This document shows, piece by piece, positions 23,679 to 31,686 of a stretch of 40,738 nucleotides of DNA. Source of the stretch: Clostridiales bacterium (GTDB lineage Bacteria; Bacillota; Clostridia; Christensenellales; Aristaeellaceae); contig SVGU01000018.1 of the NCBI GenBank assembly GCA_015056155.1, positions 1-40,738 of the forward strand, written 5' to 3'. The notes beneath the pieces were generated by a model that had not been told where the DNA came from, did no database searches, and worked only from the letters and a program-made list of their open reading frames with translations. A program made the position numbers and the translations under genes. Positions within the stretch are counted from its first letter, which is position 1, and every line of letters starts with the position of its first letter.

Positions 23679-25388
23679 ATGAGATTCCTCAAGTCCATCA
23701 GGGGGCAGCTGATCCTGATCATCCTGCTGTGCTACCTGATCCCGACGCTGCTGCTGGGGCAGTACATGGGCGGCGTGTTCTTCGCCGACCTGCGGGAAAA
23801 GACGGAGACGGCCCTGTCCTCGAGCGTGGAGCATGCCGGGACGCTGACGCTGCAGCGCGTGAGACGGGCGGTCGATCTGGCCAAGGACGCGACCTATGAC
23901 GGCGAGCTGGCGGACGTGCACACCCGCTATCAGGCGGGCAGCATGAACCCGGCGGAGTTCCTGCGCCTGTCCCGCAACTACATCGAGCGCAAATACAGCC
24001 GGGAGGAGCTGTTCACCTTCGCGCTGTTCATCCCCCGGACGCAGCCGGACATGGCGGCCTACAACCGCGCGGGCTACGAGGCGGCGATGACCTGGCTGCG
24101 GCTGTTCGGCGATCAGATGGAGACGCTGGCGCAGGAGCTGGATACCCGGTGCCTCTTCATGGAGGCGGAGGGGCAGATGTATCTGGTGCGGAGCCTGATG
24201 GACCTGAAGCTGGAGCGCTTCGGGATGCTGGTGCTGGGCGTGAACCGGGAGCTGCTGCTGGGGGACGCGCAGGAGCTGGCGGGGCTGTGGGACGGAACCG
24301 TGGCGTGGAAGCTGGGGCGCTCCGGGAGCACCGGATTGCCCTGGGCGCAGCTGCCCTCCGGGCTGTCGGAGGCCTCCGATGAGGGATGGATCACCTATGC
24401 CGTCCGGGAAAGCGACCGGGACTACGACTTCGCGCTCCTCCTGAGCGTCAGCCGCGACCGGCTCTACGGCGAGATCGTCGCCTTCCGCCGGCTGATGACC
24501 TGGCTGTTCCTGCTGCTGGCGCCCATCCTTGCGGCGATTTTGTGGTATCTGCACCGGCGCATCATCAAGCCCATCAGCCTCCTGTCGCAGGCCTCTCACC
24601 GCATCGAGGCGGGCGAGCTGGGCGTGACGGTCCCCATGCGCGGCAATGACGAGCTGGGCCGGCTGGGCAGCGCCTTTTCGGGCATGAGCCTGCGGATCCA
24701 GGCGCTGATCGACAAGACATACAAGGAAGAGATCGCTCTGCGGGATGCGAAGATCCAGGCCATGCAGAGCAGGATCAACCCGCATTTCATCAACAACGCC
24801 CTGGAAACGCTGAACTGGCAGGCGCGTCTGGAGGGCTCGGAATCCGTCTCCGGCATGGTGGAATCCCTGAGCGTGCTGCTCAATGCAGGCATGGCCCGGG
24901 GGAACCGCCGCATGGTCACGCTGGACGAGGAGGTCGAGGTCGCCCGGGCGTACTTCCACTTTGTCGGGCTGCGCTTCGGGGAGCGGCTGAAGGTCTCCAT
25001 GGAGCTGGCGGACGGCTCCATGCGGGCGATCGTGCCGCTGCTGACGATCCAGCCGCTGCTGGAAAACGCGGTGGAGCACGGGATCGAACCGGCCGGCGGG
25101 GGCGAGATCATCCTGCGGAGCATCCAGGCGGGGAGCTTCCTGCGCCTGACGGTCATCAACAGCGGAAAGGCCCCCACGGAGGAGGGCTGGCAGCGCATCC
25201 GCCAGTCCCTGAACGGCGACAACCACCACGGACAGCACATCGGGCTGGCCAACATCAGCACCCGTCTGCGCCTGATCTACGGCGAGCGCGCCGCCATCCA
25301 TGTGGAGGCGGACGAACAGGGGCGGACGGTCGTGCGGCTGGACATTCCCCAGAGCGAGGAGGGAGACGAAGCATGCGGCGTATACTGA
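23679..25388 (+). CDS. YesM-type sensor histidine kinase
   Basis: 569 aa membrane sensor. Helix 1 is about residues 8-33 (GQLILIILLCYLIPTLLLG). An extracellular region of some 230 residues follows, then helix 2 near 270-292 (LMTWLFLLLAPILAAILWYL) and a HAMP linker (RRIIKPISLLSQASHRIEAGELGV). The His_kinase (LytS/YesM class) domain carries His369 in QSRINPHFINNALE. The ATPase N box is NAVEHGIEP and the G box HIGLANISTRLRLIYG. The H box has Arg-Ile-Asn-Pro-His-Phe rather than the common Gln-Met/Val-Asn-Pro-His-Phe. It overlaps the binding-protein gene by 16 bases and forms a unit with the regulator at 26615. The likely signal is an extracellular sugar, perhaps bound to that protein. Confidence 0.94.
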   Translation: MRFLKSIRGQLILIILLCYLIPTLLLGQYMGGVFFADLREKTETALSSSVEHAGTLTLQRVRRAVDLAKDATYDGELADVHTRYQAGSMNPAEFLRLSRNYIERKYSREELFTFALFIPRTQPDMAAYNRAGYEAAMTWLRLFGDQMETLAQELDTRCLFMEAEGQMYLVRSLMDLKLERFGMLVLGVNRELLLGDAQELAGLWDGTVAWKLGRSGSTGLPWAQLPSGLSEASDEGWITYAVRESDRDYDFALLLSVSRDRLYGEIVAFRRLMTWLFLLLAPILAAILWYLHRRIIKPISLLSQASHRIEAGELGVTVPMRGNDELGRLGSAFSGMSLRIQALIDKTYKEEIALRDAKIQAMQSRINPHFINNALETLNWQARLEGSESVSGMVESLSVLLNAGMARGNRRMVTLDEEVEVARAYFHFVGLRFGERLKVSMELADGSMRAIVPLLTIQPLLENAVEHGIEPAGGGEIILRSIQAGSFLRLTVINSGKAPTEEGWQRIRQSLNGDNHHGQHIGLANISTRLRLIYGERAAIHVEADEQGRTVVRLDIPQSEEGDEACGVY

Positions 25389-26599
25389 TCCTGCTGCCCG
25401 CGGTGATGCTGCTGGCGGCGATGTTGCCTGCGGCGATGCCGCCCATGGCGGCGCTGGCGGAAGGGGTGACGCTGTACACCGTCAGCTCCTTTGCCGGGGC
25501 GGACGCCTCTGCTGCCGCCTATGTGGAATTGCTCAAGGCGTTTGAGGAATCCACCGGCCATGTCGTCGTGGACAGCTCCGCCTCCAGCGACGAAACGTGG
25601 AAGACCAGCGTCCTGTACGACTTTGCCGCCGGGAACGAACCGGACATCCTCTTCTTCTTTGCGGCCAGCGCGGATTCGGCGCCCATCCTGAGCCGGGTGG
25701 TGCCCATTGACGAGATCAACGCCGCCTATCCGGATTTGATGCTGCCGGAGAATGCCTCCGTCGCCGAGACGGACGGGCGCGTCTATGCGATCCCGGTCCG
25801 CCCCTTCTGGGAGGCGCTCTTTGTCAACACGGACCTGTTCGAGCGCTACGGCGTGGCGCTGCCCGACACGTGGGACAAGCTGGAGACGGCCATCCGCCGC
25901 TTCACGGAGGAGGGCGTGGTGCCGATCTCCGTGTCCCTGTCCGACATCCCCCACTATCTGGTGGAGATGAGCATCCTCGTGTGCAGCTCCCCGGAGGAAT
26001 ATGCCGCGCGGCCGGCCTCGCTGGAGGAGGTGCCCGCGTCGTGGTACGAGGGCATGGCGCTGATCCGCCGCCTGTACCAGCTCGGCGCCTTTGCCGACAA
26101 CGCCAGCGCCACCACCGAGGAGATGAGCAGCCAGCTTTTCCGCACCAAAAAAGCCGCCATGCAGATCGACGGCAGCTGGTTTGCCAACAGCATCCCGCAG
26201 GAAAGCATGGACACGACCATCGTGATGCCCATGCCTGCGTATGCGGAGGACGCGGATCCCCAGGCGTTTGTGGGCGGCACCTCCATGGGCTTCTACCTCA
26301 CGCGCAGGGCGTGGGAGGACCCGGCGCGGCGCGATGCGGCGGTGCAGCTGCTGGCGTGGCTGACGGGCAAGGACAGCGTGCGGGCGCTGGGCGGCATGGA
26401 GCTGACCGGCGCGCTGCTGGAATCGTCCTATGCGCTGCTGGAGCACAGCGGCTCGATGTACCGCCCCCTGCAGGACGATATGAACCGCCTGGCGCGGGAG
26501 ACATGGCTGCTCAACTGCGTGCCAGCGGTGGCCGAGGGCTCCATGACGCCGGAGGAATGCTGGCAGACGGTGATGGCGCTTCAGGCGTTTGAGGAATGA
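25373..26599 (+). CDS. Solute-binding protein encoded between kinase and regulator (set 3, no permease)
   Basis: 408 aa. The signal peptide is MRRILILLPAVMLLAAMLPAAM..., cleaved probably after ALA (residue 29); no lipobox. The mature part is a family 1 sugar-binding protein: VTLYTVSSFAG, then LLKAFEESTGHVVVDSSAS, FAAGNEPDILFFF, YAIPVRPFWEALFVNTDLFERYG, KAAMQIDGSWFANSI and a late GGTSMGFYLTRRA. RBS GAGGAGGGAGACG. It starts inside the kinase gene (16-base overlap), is followed 15 bases later by the regulator gene, and has no permease gene beside it. It is probably a sensory accessory that presents sugar to the kinase, although it could also serve one of the two transporters in the locus. Confidence 0.9.
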   Translation: MRRILILLPAVMLLAAMLPAAMPPMAALAEGVTLYTVSSFAGADASAAAYVELLKAFEESTGHVVVDSSASSDETWKTSVLYDFAAGNEPDILFFFAASADSAPILSRVVPIDEINAAYPDLMLPENASVAETDGRVYAIPVRPFWEALFVNTDLFERYGVALPDTWDKLETAIRRFTEEGVVPISVSLSDIPHYLVEMSILVCSSPEEYAARPASLEEVPASWYEGMALIRRLYQLGAFADNASATTEEMSSQLFRTKKAAMQIDGSWFANSIPQESMDTTIVMPMPAYAEDADPQAFVGGTSMGFYLTRRAWEDPARRDAAVQLLAWLTGKDSVRALGGMELTGALLESSYALLEHSGSMYRPLQDDMNRLARETWLLNCVPAVAEGSMTPEECWQTVMALQAFEE

Positions 26600-26614
26600 C
26601 AAGGAGGCGGAGCG

Positions 26615-27361
26615 ATGTACCGCGTGGTGCTGGTGGACGACGAGCGGCTGATCCTGGAGGGACTGTCGAAGGTCGTGAAATGGGCGGAGTTCGGGTGCGA
26701 GGTGATCGGCACGGCCTGCGACGGCCGGGAGGGGCTGGCCCTGATCCGGGAGAAGCAGCCCGACATCGTCATCTCCGACATCCGCATGCCCAACATGGAC
26801 GGCCTGACCATGCTGGCGGCGCTGCGCAGCGAGTTCCCGCAGATGCAGCTGTCCGTGCTGACGGCTTACCGGGACTTTGACTATGCGCAGCGGGCGATCA
26901 ACCTGGGCGTGTGCCGGTATCTGCTCAAGCCCAGCCGGATGGCGGAGCTGAACGAGGCGATCCGCACCATGATCGCCCGCCTGGACGGCCCGGAGGGGGC
27001 GAAGGAGACGCCGCCGGAGCAGGGCGAGGCAGGGAGCTTCATCGTGAACGCAGCCCTTGAATACATGCGCGCGCACTGCACGGAGCGGATCAGCCTGGCG
27101 ACGGTGGCGGATCATGTCTATGTCAGCCAGTGGCACCTGTCCAAGCTGATCAACCGGTACGCGAACCAGAGCTTCCTGGAGCTGCTGGGCAGCATGCGCA
27201 TCGAGCAGGCGAAGATCCTGCTGGCGGACCCGTCGCTGCGCATCCACGTCATTGCCCAGCAAGTCGGGTACAGCGATGTGGCGCATTTTTCAAAGAGCTT
27301 CAAGAAAGTCACCGGCAAGAACCCGGGGGAATACCGGGCGTCCCTGGGCGAAGGAAAGTAA
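26615..27361 (+). CDS. YesN-type response regulator, REC plus AraC HTH
   Basis: 248 aa. The receiver domain spans 1-118 with acidic D8-D9-E10, phosphoacceptor Asp55 in IVISDIRMPNMDG, a Thr in VLTAYRDFDYA and Lys in LLKPSRM. A short linker of about 20 residues follows, shorter than in most 500-aa YesN proteins. The C-terminal AraC domain has two helix-turn-helix units (about 150-245): SLATVADHVYVSQWHLSKLIN and IHVIAQQVGYSDVAHFSKSFKK, ending GKNPGEYR. It is the partner of the kinase at 23679, and would bind direct repeats near promoters of the phosphorylase and transporter units. It is the last gene of the rightward unit; the next 380 bases hold no gene. Confidence 0.94.
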   Translation: MYRVVLVDDERLILEGLSKVVKWAEFGCEVIGTACDGREGLALIREKQPDIVISDIRMPNMDGLTMLAALRSEFPQMQLSVLTAYRDFDYAQRAINLGVCRYLLKPSRMAELNEAIRTMIARLDGPEGAKETPPEQGEAGSFIVNAALEYMRAHCTERISLATVADHVYVSQWHLSKLINRYANQSFLELLGSMRIEQAKILLADPSLRIHVIAQQVGYSDVAHFSKSFKKVTGKNPGEYRASLGEGK

Positions 27362-27438
27362 CGTCTGCCAGGCGCGGCCAGCCGGACGGCGAAGCGAAGC
27401 GGTGCAGCCCTTGTGCAAACAGCATACACCAGAAAAAC

Positions 27439-27462
27439 GCTCCCCCGGAACACCGGGGGAGC
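27439..27462. repeat. 24-base hairpin repeat, copy 1
   Basis: GCTCCCCCGG and CCGGGGGAGC arms (10 bp) with loop AACA. It is identical to 27702-27725; the two copies flank the 123-bp repeat. It may serve as the end signal of the regulator gene, although no T-tract follows. Confidence 0.8.
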
Positions 27463-27467
27463 TCAGT

Positions 27468-27590
27468 GTGTCGAAAAAGTGGCTGCGGCCACTTTTTCGA
27501 GAAAAGGAAAGAGCTTCCGCTTCTGCGGAAGCGGGCATTTTTCACTATCAGCCAAGGCTGATGCCCGCGAAAAATGTAAGGAATGGTTTC
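27468..27590 (-). repeat. 123-bp structured repeat, copy B (inverted)
   Basis: Reverse complement of 1-123 with few differences. Here the middle hairpin is longer (GCTTCCGC-TTCT-GCGGAAGC, 8 bp). The 13-bp TCGAAAAAGTGGC stem is preserved apart from inversion of the loop (TGCG). The stretch after 27590 does not continue the similarity that can be checked, because copy A meets the window edge. Confidence 0.9.
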
Positions 27591-27648
27591 GGCAGATGCC
27601 GAAACCGCCCCGCCCGCGCGGCAAAGCCCCGCGATACGATTACAGTCA

Positions 27649-27691
27649 GAGGGCCAGCGGGCCCTCCGACACCTCCCAAGGAGGCTTTTTT
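27649..27691 (+). terminator. Possible rightward terminator
   Basis: GAGGGCC-AGCG-GGCCCTC (27649-27666) is followed by CCTCC-CAA-GGAGG-C and TTTTTT (27672-27691). The stem before the T-tract is only 5 bp, so strength is uncertain; it would back up termination of the unit ending at 27361. Confidence 0.45.
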
Positions 27692-27701
27692 GACAGGCTG
27701 C

Positions 27702-27725
27702 GCTCCCCCGGAACACCGGGGGAGC
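27702..27725. repeat. 24-base hairpin repeat, copy 2
   Basis: Identical 10-bp stem and loop to copy 1 at 27439-27462. It lies 16 bases past the stop of the leftward gene at 27742 and could protect that transcript's 3' end; there is no T-tract adjacent on either strand. Confidence 0.8.
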
Positions 27726-27741
27726 TTCGTATGCGGTTTTC

Positions 27742-29544
27742 TCAGTCAGCCGGAACGAAATGCATGATCATCGTGCCGTAATAGTCCATATCAAGGCCGC
27801 TTTCGGTCGGCGTGCAGACGAACAGGGTGCCGAAGTAGTTGATGCTGTACCGGCCGTCCTCGGTCACGCTGTAGGGCAGGTTTTCGATGGTGAAGCCGCC
27901 CAGCGTCATGTCCGCCGTGCTTTCGTGGAAGACCAGCGCGTATTCGGCGCCCAGCAGGTCAGCGTCCATGGTCATTCCGGCGGCGGTGTACTGCCTGCAG
28001 ACGTAGCGGGTATCCGTCAGGAGCGTGCCGCTGCCGCCTGCGGGTGCGGATGCAGCCGGCGCAGCGGTCGCTGCGGGGAGCATGGCGGGATCCCAGACGG
28101 CCTCCTCGTCCTGATGGAAGATCATGTAGCCGCCCATTTCGCTGCCGTACTGCAGGAACAGATCCATGGGCATTTCCGGGTCGCCCAGCAGCTGCATGGG
28201 CATGCCGGATTCGCCGAAGCGGATCACGCCCTCGTCGTCATACCAGAAGCCCTCCTCGTCCGCGACGCCGCTGAGGACGCCGCTGCCGTCCGCGTGCAGG
28301 ACGAGCGTGCCGGTCACGCCATAGGTGCGCAGGTCGCCGGTGAGGCCGCCGGTGGCGCAGTAGCACAGGTGCCACTCGCCCACGAAGGGCTGCAGCTCCT
28401 CCGGTAGGAGGGACAGGTCCTCTTCCGTTCCCGAGACGCTTTCCATCAGCGCCATCAGCGCCAGCCACTGTTCAATCTCGGAGGGCGCTTCGCCGGGGGC
28501 GACCTCGCCCTGCGTGAAGACCATGCGGGAGCCGTCCTCCTCCATCACGAGGCAGCCCTCGTCATTGAGCACCAGCGGCATCCCGTCCAGCAGCGCGGCC
28601 CCGTCGGCGTACTGCCAGACGCCCTCGGAAACCTCCTCGCCGTCATCCACGGAGGCGGTGCCGTCCTCGTTCAGGGTGACGATCATCGTTATGCCGAAAA
28701 GGGCGGGATCGAGGGTCATGCCGTCCATGTCGATGGAGATGAGCGTCCAGGTCCCGGTCAGGGCCAGGGCGTCGCCGCTCACGGGGACGGGCACTGCGGG
28801 AGCGGGCTCGGCGAAGGGATCATCGTCAGGCTCGGCGGTGGGCTCGGCGGTGGGTTCCACGGTGGGTTCGGGGGTAGGCTCTGCGGTGGGTTCGGGGGTG
28901 GGCGTCTCCTCGATGACCCGGACGAAGATCATCTGGCCGTCGGCGGCGTTGTAGACGAGGCGGTCTTCCTCGTCGATGGTGAGGATGTCGCCCTCGATGA
29001 CGGCGCTGCCGTAGGAGGCGAGCCAGGTGGTGGTGTAGGGCTCCCAGCCGTCATCGGAGACGACGAGGCCGTTCTCGTGGAAGGTGAGGGTCATGACCAT
29101 GTCGAAGAGCGCCGGGTCGACCTCCTGGCCCTCCAGGACGAGGAGCGTGAGGTCCCACTTGCCGAGGAAGGGCGTGCCGTCCTCGCCCACGGGGGTGGCG
29201 CCCAGCAGCAGCGCCTCGTCCGTGGTGGGCAGGAAGCCCTCGCGGGCGAAGACCATCCAGCCGTTGGCGACGCTCAGGGTGTTCCCGTCCAGGAGCTCCA
29301 TGGGCGAATTGTACCACATGCCGTCGGTGAAGCGGGCGCCGGTTTCGGTCTCCTCCCACCGGAAGCTGGATTCCGTACCGTCGTAGTAGAGCATGTCGGC
29401 GGTGCCGTCCAGGCGGATGGTCAGGGTGCCGTAGTCATCCGTTTCGATCCAGACGCCGACAAACCCGGCGACGGAGGCAGGGGGTTCTGCAAGGGCGGGG
29501 GTGCACAGCAGCAGGCACAGCAGCAGGAGCAGGAAACGCTTCAT
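27742..29544 (-). CDS. Secreted acidic multi-domain protein with Pro-Thr-Glu linker, function unknown
   Basis: 600 aa. Signal peptide MKRFLLLLLCLLLCTPALA, cleaved before Glu20. The mature chain contains about five related beta-rich modules of 80-110 residues. They start with G-x-W motifs: GVWIETDDYGTLTI (30), GKWDLTLLVLEG (128), GTWTLISIDMDG (264) and GEWHLCYCATGG, with a final RYVCRQYTAAGM. Modules 2, 3 and 5 share the pattern of a methionine- or valine-rich D-x-x-L-F/G segment (VDPALFDMVMTLTFHENG, LDPALFGITMIVTLNEDG, MDADLLGAEYALVFHES), reminiscent of lipocalin-like domains. Residues 212-257 are a TPEPTAEP-type linker. The protein is strongly acidic. No sortase signal or membrane anchor is seen. 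It begins 37 bases after the MATE gene and may be co-transcribed. I cannot assign a function. Confidence 0.88.
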   Translation of the reverse strand: MKRFLLLLLCLLLCTPALAEPPASVAGFVGVWIETDDYGTLTIRLDGTADMLYYDGTESSFRWEETETGARFTDGMWYNSPMELLDGNTLSVANGWMVFAREGFLPTTDEALLLGATPVGEDGTPFLGKWDLTLLVLEGQEVDPALFDMVMTLTFHENGLVVSDDGWEPYTTTWLASYGSAVIEGDILTIDEEDRLVYNAADGQMIFVRVIEETPTPEPTAEPTPEPTVEPTAEPTAEPDDDPFAEPAPAVPVPVSGDALALTGTWTLISIDMDGMTLDPALFGITMIVTLNEDGTASVDDGEEVSEGVWQYADGAALLDGMPLVLNDEGCLVMEEDGSRMVFTQGEVAPGEAPSEIEQWLALMALMESVSGTEEDLSLLPEELQPFVGEWHLCYCATGGLTGDLRTYGVTGTLVLHADGSGVLSGVADEEGFWYDDEGVIRFGESGMPMQLLGDPEMPMDLFLQYGSEMGGYMIFHQDEEAVWDPAMLPAATAAPAASAPAGGSGTLLTDTRYVCRQYTAAGMTMDADLLGAEYALVFHESTADMTLGGFTIENLPYSVTEDGRYSINYFGTLFVCTPTESGLDMDYYGTMIMHFVPAD

Positions 29545-29581
29545 GGGGGAACCTCCTTTGTACGGTCTGTGCGGCGGGGGA

Positions 29582-31015
29582 TCAGTCGGGGTTTGCCAGC
29601 GGCGCGTCCTCCTTCCGGGCGAACTGCCGCAGGATGCTCTGGGTGATGAGGATGGTCAGCCCCAGCGCCAGCACGTCGGCGATGGGCTGGGCGATCTGCA
29701 CGCCGGTCAGGCTGAACAGCGGCGGCAGGAGCAGCAGCATCGGGATCAGGAACAGGCCCTGACGCGAGATCGAGATGATCAGGGAGCGCACGCCGAAGCC
29801 GATGGACTGGGTGAACATGTTGCTCATGACGATGAAGCCCCACAGGGGAATGGTCGACAGATGGCAGCGCAGGGCGAAGGCGCCGATCTCCACGGCCATG
29901 GGGTCGTCCCGGCGGAAGGCGGTCAGGATGGGCGTGGCGGCGAGGAAGGCGAGGAAGCCCAGCACCAGCAGGATCACCGTCGTGACCTTCACGCAGAACC
30001 AGAAGGCCTGCCGCACACGGCTGTACTGCCCTGCGCCGTAGTTGAAGGAGCAGACCGGCTGGAAGCCCTGGCCGAAGCCGATGACGGTCGAGTTGACGAA
30101 CATGACGATCTTGCTGACGATGGACATCGCGGCGATGGCGGCGGTCTGCATCAGGGGATCGACGTAGAACTTGACGGAGTTGTTCAGCAGGATGGTGGAG
30201 ATGCTGGCGATGCCCTGACGGCCCAGGGAGGGCAGGCCGTTGTTGAGGATGCGGCCGTACATGTGTGCCGTGGGCCGGAAATGCCGGGGCGTGACGGTGA
30301 TGGTGTCCGAGCGCAGGTTGCTCTGCAGGAGCAGGATGAGGAAGCTGACCGCCTGCGAGATGGCGGTGGCGACCGCCGCGCCTGCGGTCTTCATGCCGAA
30401 GCCGAAGGGCAGCGCGAAGCCCAGACCGATGTCCGTGCCGGCCTCGAAGATGAAGACGGGGTCGAGGATCATGTTGAGGACGCCACCGACGGTGATGCCG
30501 ACCATGCCGTAGGTCGCCAGGCCCTGGAAGCGCAGCATGTTGTTCAGCACGAAGCTGCCCATCATGAAGGGGGCGGCGTAGAAGATGTAGGTGGCATAAT
30601 CCTTGGCGTAGGGGAAGATATCGTCCGTCGCGCCGAGGATGGGCACCAGCCAGTCCAGCGACAATACGCCCAGCACCATGATGGTCACGCCGGTCATCAG
30701 CGCGGTGAAGAAGCCTACGGAGGCATAGCGGCTTGCCTCATCCGGGTCGCCGCGGCCCAGCGCCTGGCTGAGGTTGGTGCCGGTGCCCATGCCGAGGGTG
30801 AAGGAGATCGCCTGGATGATGGCCATCACCGAGAAGACCACGCCGACCGCGCCGGAGGCAGCCGTATCCAGCTGGCTGACGAAGAAGGTGTCGGCGGCGT
30901 TGTAAATGGTGGTGATGAGCATGGAAATAATGGAGGGAACGGCCAGCTTCGGGATGATGCGCTGCACGGGATCGTGGAGCATCATGTGCTGGCGCTGGGC
31001 GGGCGTCATTTTCAT
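29582..31015 (-). CDS. MATE family efflux transporter
   Basis: 477 aa with about twelve membrane helices in two halves. Family features include the N-terminal PVQRIIPKLAVPSIISMLITTIYNAADTFFVSQL, AIIQAISFTLGMGTGTNLSQALGRGD and the second-half motif QGFQPVCSFNYGAG. It is a cation-coupled exporter of drugs or metabolites; substrate unknown. It belongs to the NorM/DinF-like subgroup common in clostridia. ATG at 31015 has AGAAAGG 12 bases upstream, a rather long spacing; an in-frame ATG two codons later does not improve it. No promoter with a good -35/-10 was found in the 31016-31144 gap, which carries the terminator of the upstream operon. Confidence 0.94.
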   Translation of the reverse strand: MKMTPAQRQHMMLHDPVQRIIPKLAVPSIISMLITTIYNAADTFFVSQLDTAASGAVGVVFSVMAIIQAISFTLGMGTGTNLSQALGRGDPDEASRYASVGFFTALMTGVTIMVLGVLSLDWLVPILGATDDIFPYAKDYATYIFYAAPFMMGSFVLNNMLRFQGLATYGMVGITVGGVLNMILDPVFIFEAGTDIGLGFALPFGFGMKTAGAAVATAISQAVSFLILLLQSNLRSDTITVTPRHFRPTAHMYGRILNNGLPSLGRQGIASISTILLNNSVKFYVDPLMQTAAIAAMSIVSKIVMFVNSTVIGFGQGFQPVCSFNYGAGQYSRVRQAFWFCVKVTTVILLVLGFLAFLAATPILTAFRRDDPMAVEIGAFALRCHLSTIPLWGFIVMSNMFTQSIGFGVRSLIISISRQGLFLIPMLLLLPPLFSLTGVQIAQPIADVLALGLTILITQSILRQFARKEDAPLANPD

Positions 31016-31105
31016 GGTATGGTCAGACCTTTCTTGCTGACAGCATGCGATTGAATCGCGTATTCGACATGGAGGCGGGGAAATCCTGCATGCAGGGGCG
31101 GAATA

Positions 31106-31132
31106 CGAAAACCGCCCGCGGACTGCGGACGG
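31106..31132 (-). terminator. Terminator of the azlC-azlD-GNAT operon
   Basis: On the minus strand CCGTCCGC-AGTCC-GCGGGCGG (8-bp stem with one wobble, 31132-31112), then TTTT. It lies 13 bases past the GNAT stop. Confidence 0.8.
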
Positions 31133-31144
31133 TGTGGGGAGGGC

Positions 31145-31660
31145 TTATCGTTCCCGGGCCATTTCGATGATGCGGCGCTCCTGTCCGGATATCCGGCAGG
31201 TGCGTGTCTCGCCGGTCTCGCGGAAGCCTGCGGCGCGGTAGCAGCGATACGCCGGGACGTTGTGCTCAAACACGCCCAGGGTGATCCGCCGGGCACCGAA
31301 GATTCCGAAGGCGTATTGCGCGGCGAGTTCGAGCAGCTGCTTCCCGAAGCCCCTGCCGCGCATTTCATCATCCACGATGATGAACCCGAAGCGGATGGTC
31401 GTCCGTCCGGGGTCGGTGTAGCGCAGGATCAGATGTCCGGCGGCCCGGCCGCTTTCGTCCATGGCGGTGAAGGGGTAGAAGTTGTCCGGCTCGGCGCAGT
31501 CGCCGTTCAGGTCGCAGTACTTGTGGTTGATATCGTCGGCTGTGATGGGGTAGGAGCCGAAACGGTCGGCGCTCCACATGCGCAGCATATCCTCGTCCCG
31601 GATCCAGCGGATGATCGCATCGGCGTCGCAGGGCTTGTAGGGTCTCAGCTTCAGGGTCAT
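31145..31660 (-). CDS. GNAT family N-acetyltransferase
   Basis: 171 aa. Standard GNAT fold: MTLKLRPYKPCDADAIIRWI opening, AAGHLILRY strand, IRFGFIIVDDEMRGRGFGKQLLELA with the acetyl-CoA pyrophosphate loop R101-G-R-G-F-G, and the terminal NVPAYRCYRAAGFRETGE. It resembles RimJ/RimL-type or small-molecule acetyltransferases; the acceptor is unknown. ATG 31660 is preceded by GAAAGGA, and the longer open frame upstream runs through azlD in another frame and is not used. It is the last gene of the azlC-azlD unit. Confidence 0.92.
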   Translation of the reverse strand: MTLKLRPYKPCDADAIIRWIRDEDMLRMWSADRFGSYPITADDINHKYCDLNGDCAEPDNFYPFTAMDESGRAAGHLILRYTDPGRTTIRFGFIIVDDEMRGRGFGKQLLELAAQYAFGIFGARRITLGVFEHNVPAYRCYRAAGFRETGETRTCRISGQERRIIEMARER

Positions 31661-31686
31661 ACCGGTCCTTTCTCCGCGCTGAGCGG

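Larger units (their letters stand above)
27362..27741. other. Gene-free, repeat-packed intergenic region between convergent units
   Basis: I find no supportable coding frame in these 380 bases. They contain the second 123-bp structured repeat, two copies of a 24-base hairpin, a GAGGGCC/GGCCCTC hairpin and a short stem followed by six T. It separates the rightward glycan unit from the leftward secreted-protein gene. Confidence 0.75.

Noticed and set aside
27362-27741. CRISPR array or small-RNA cluster suggested by repeated hairpins
   Set aside because: Only two identical units with no regular spacers and no cas genes; a composite of dispersed repeats explains it better.
27309-27781. Several overlapping short open frames in the repeat region
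   Set aside because: Multiple frames on both strands are open simply because of GC-rich palindromes; none has a ribosome site or plausible protein sequence.
28514-28954. Plus-strand frame with Gly-Ser-Val repeats
   Set aside because: It is the antisense of the Pro-Thr-Glu linker of the secreted protein.
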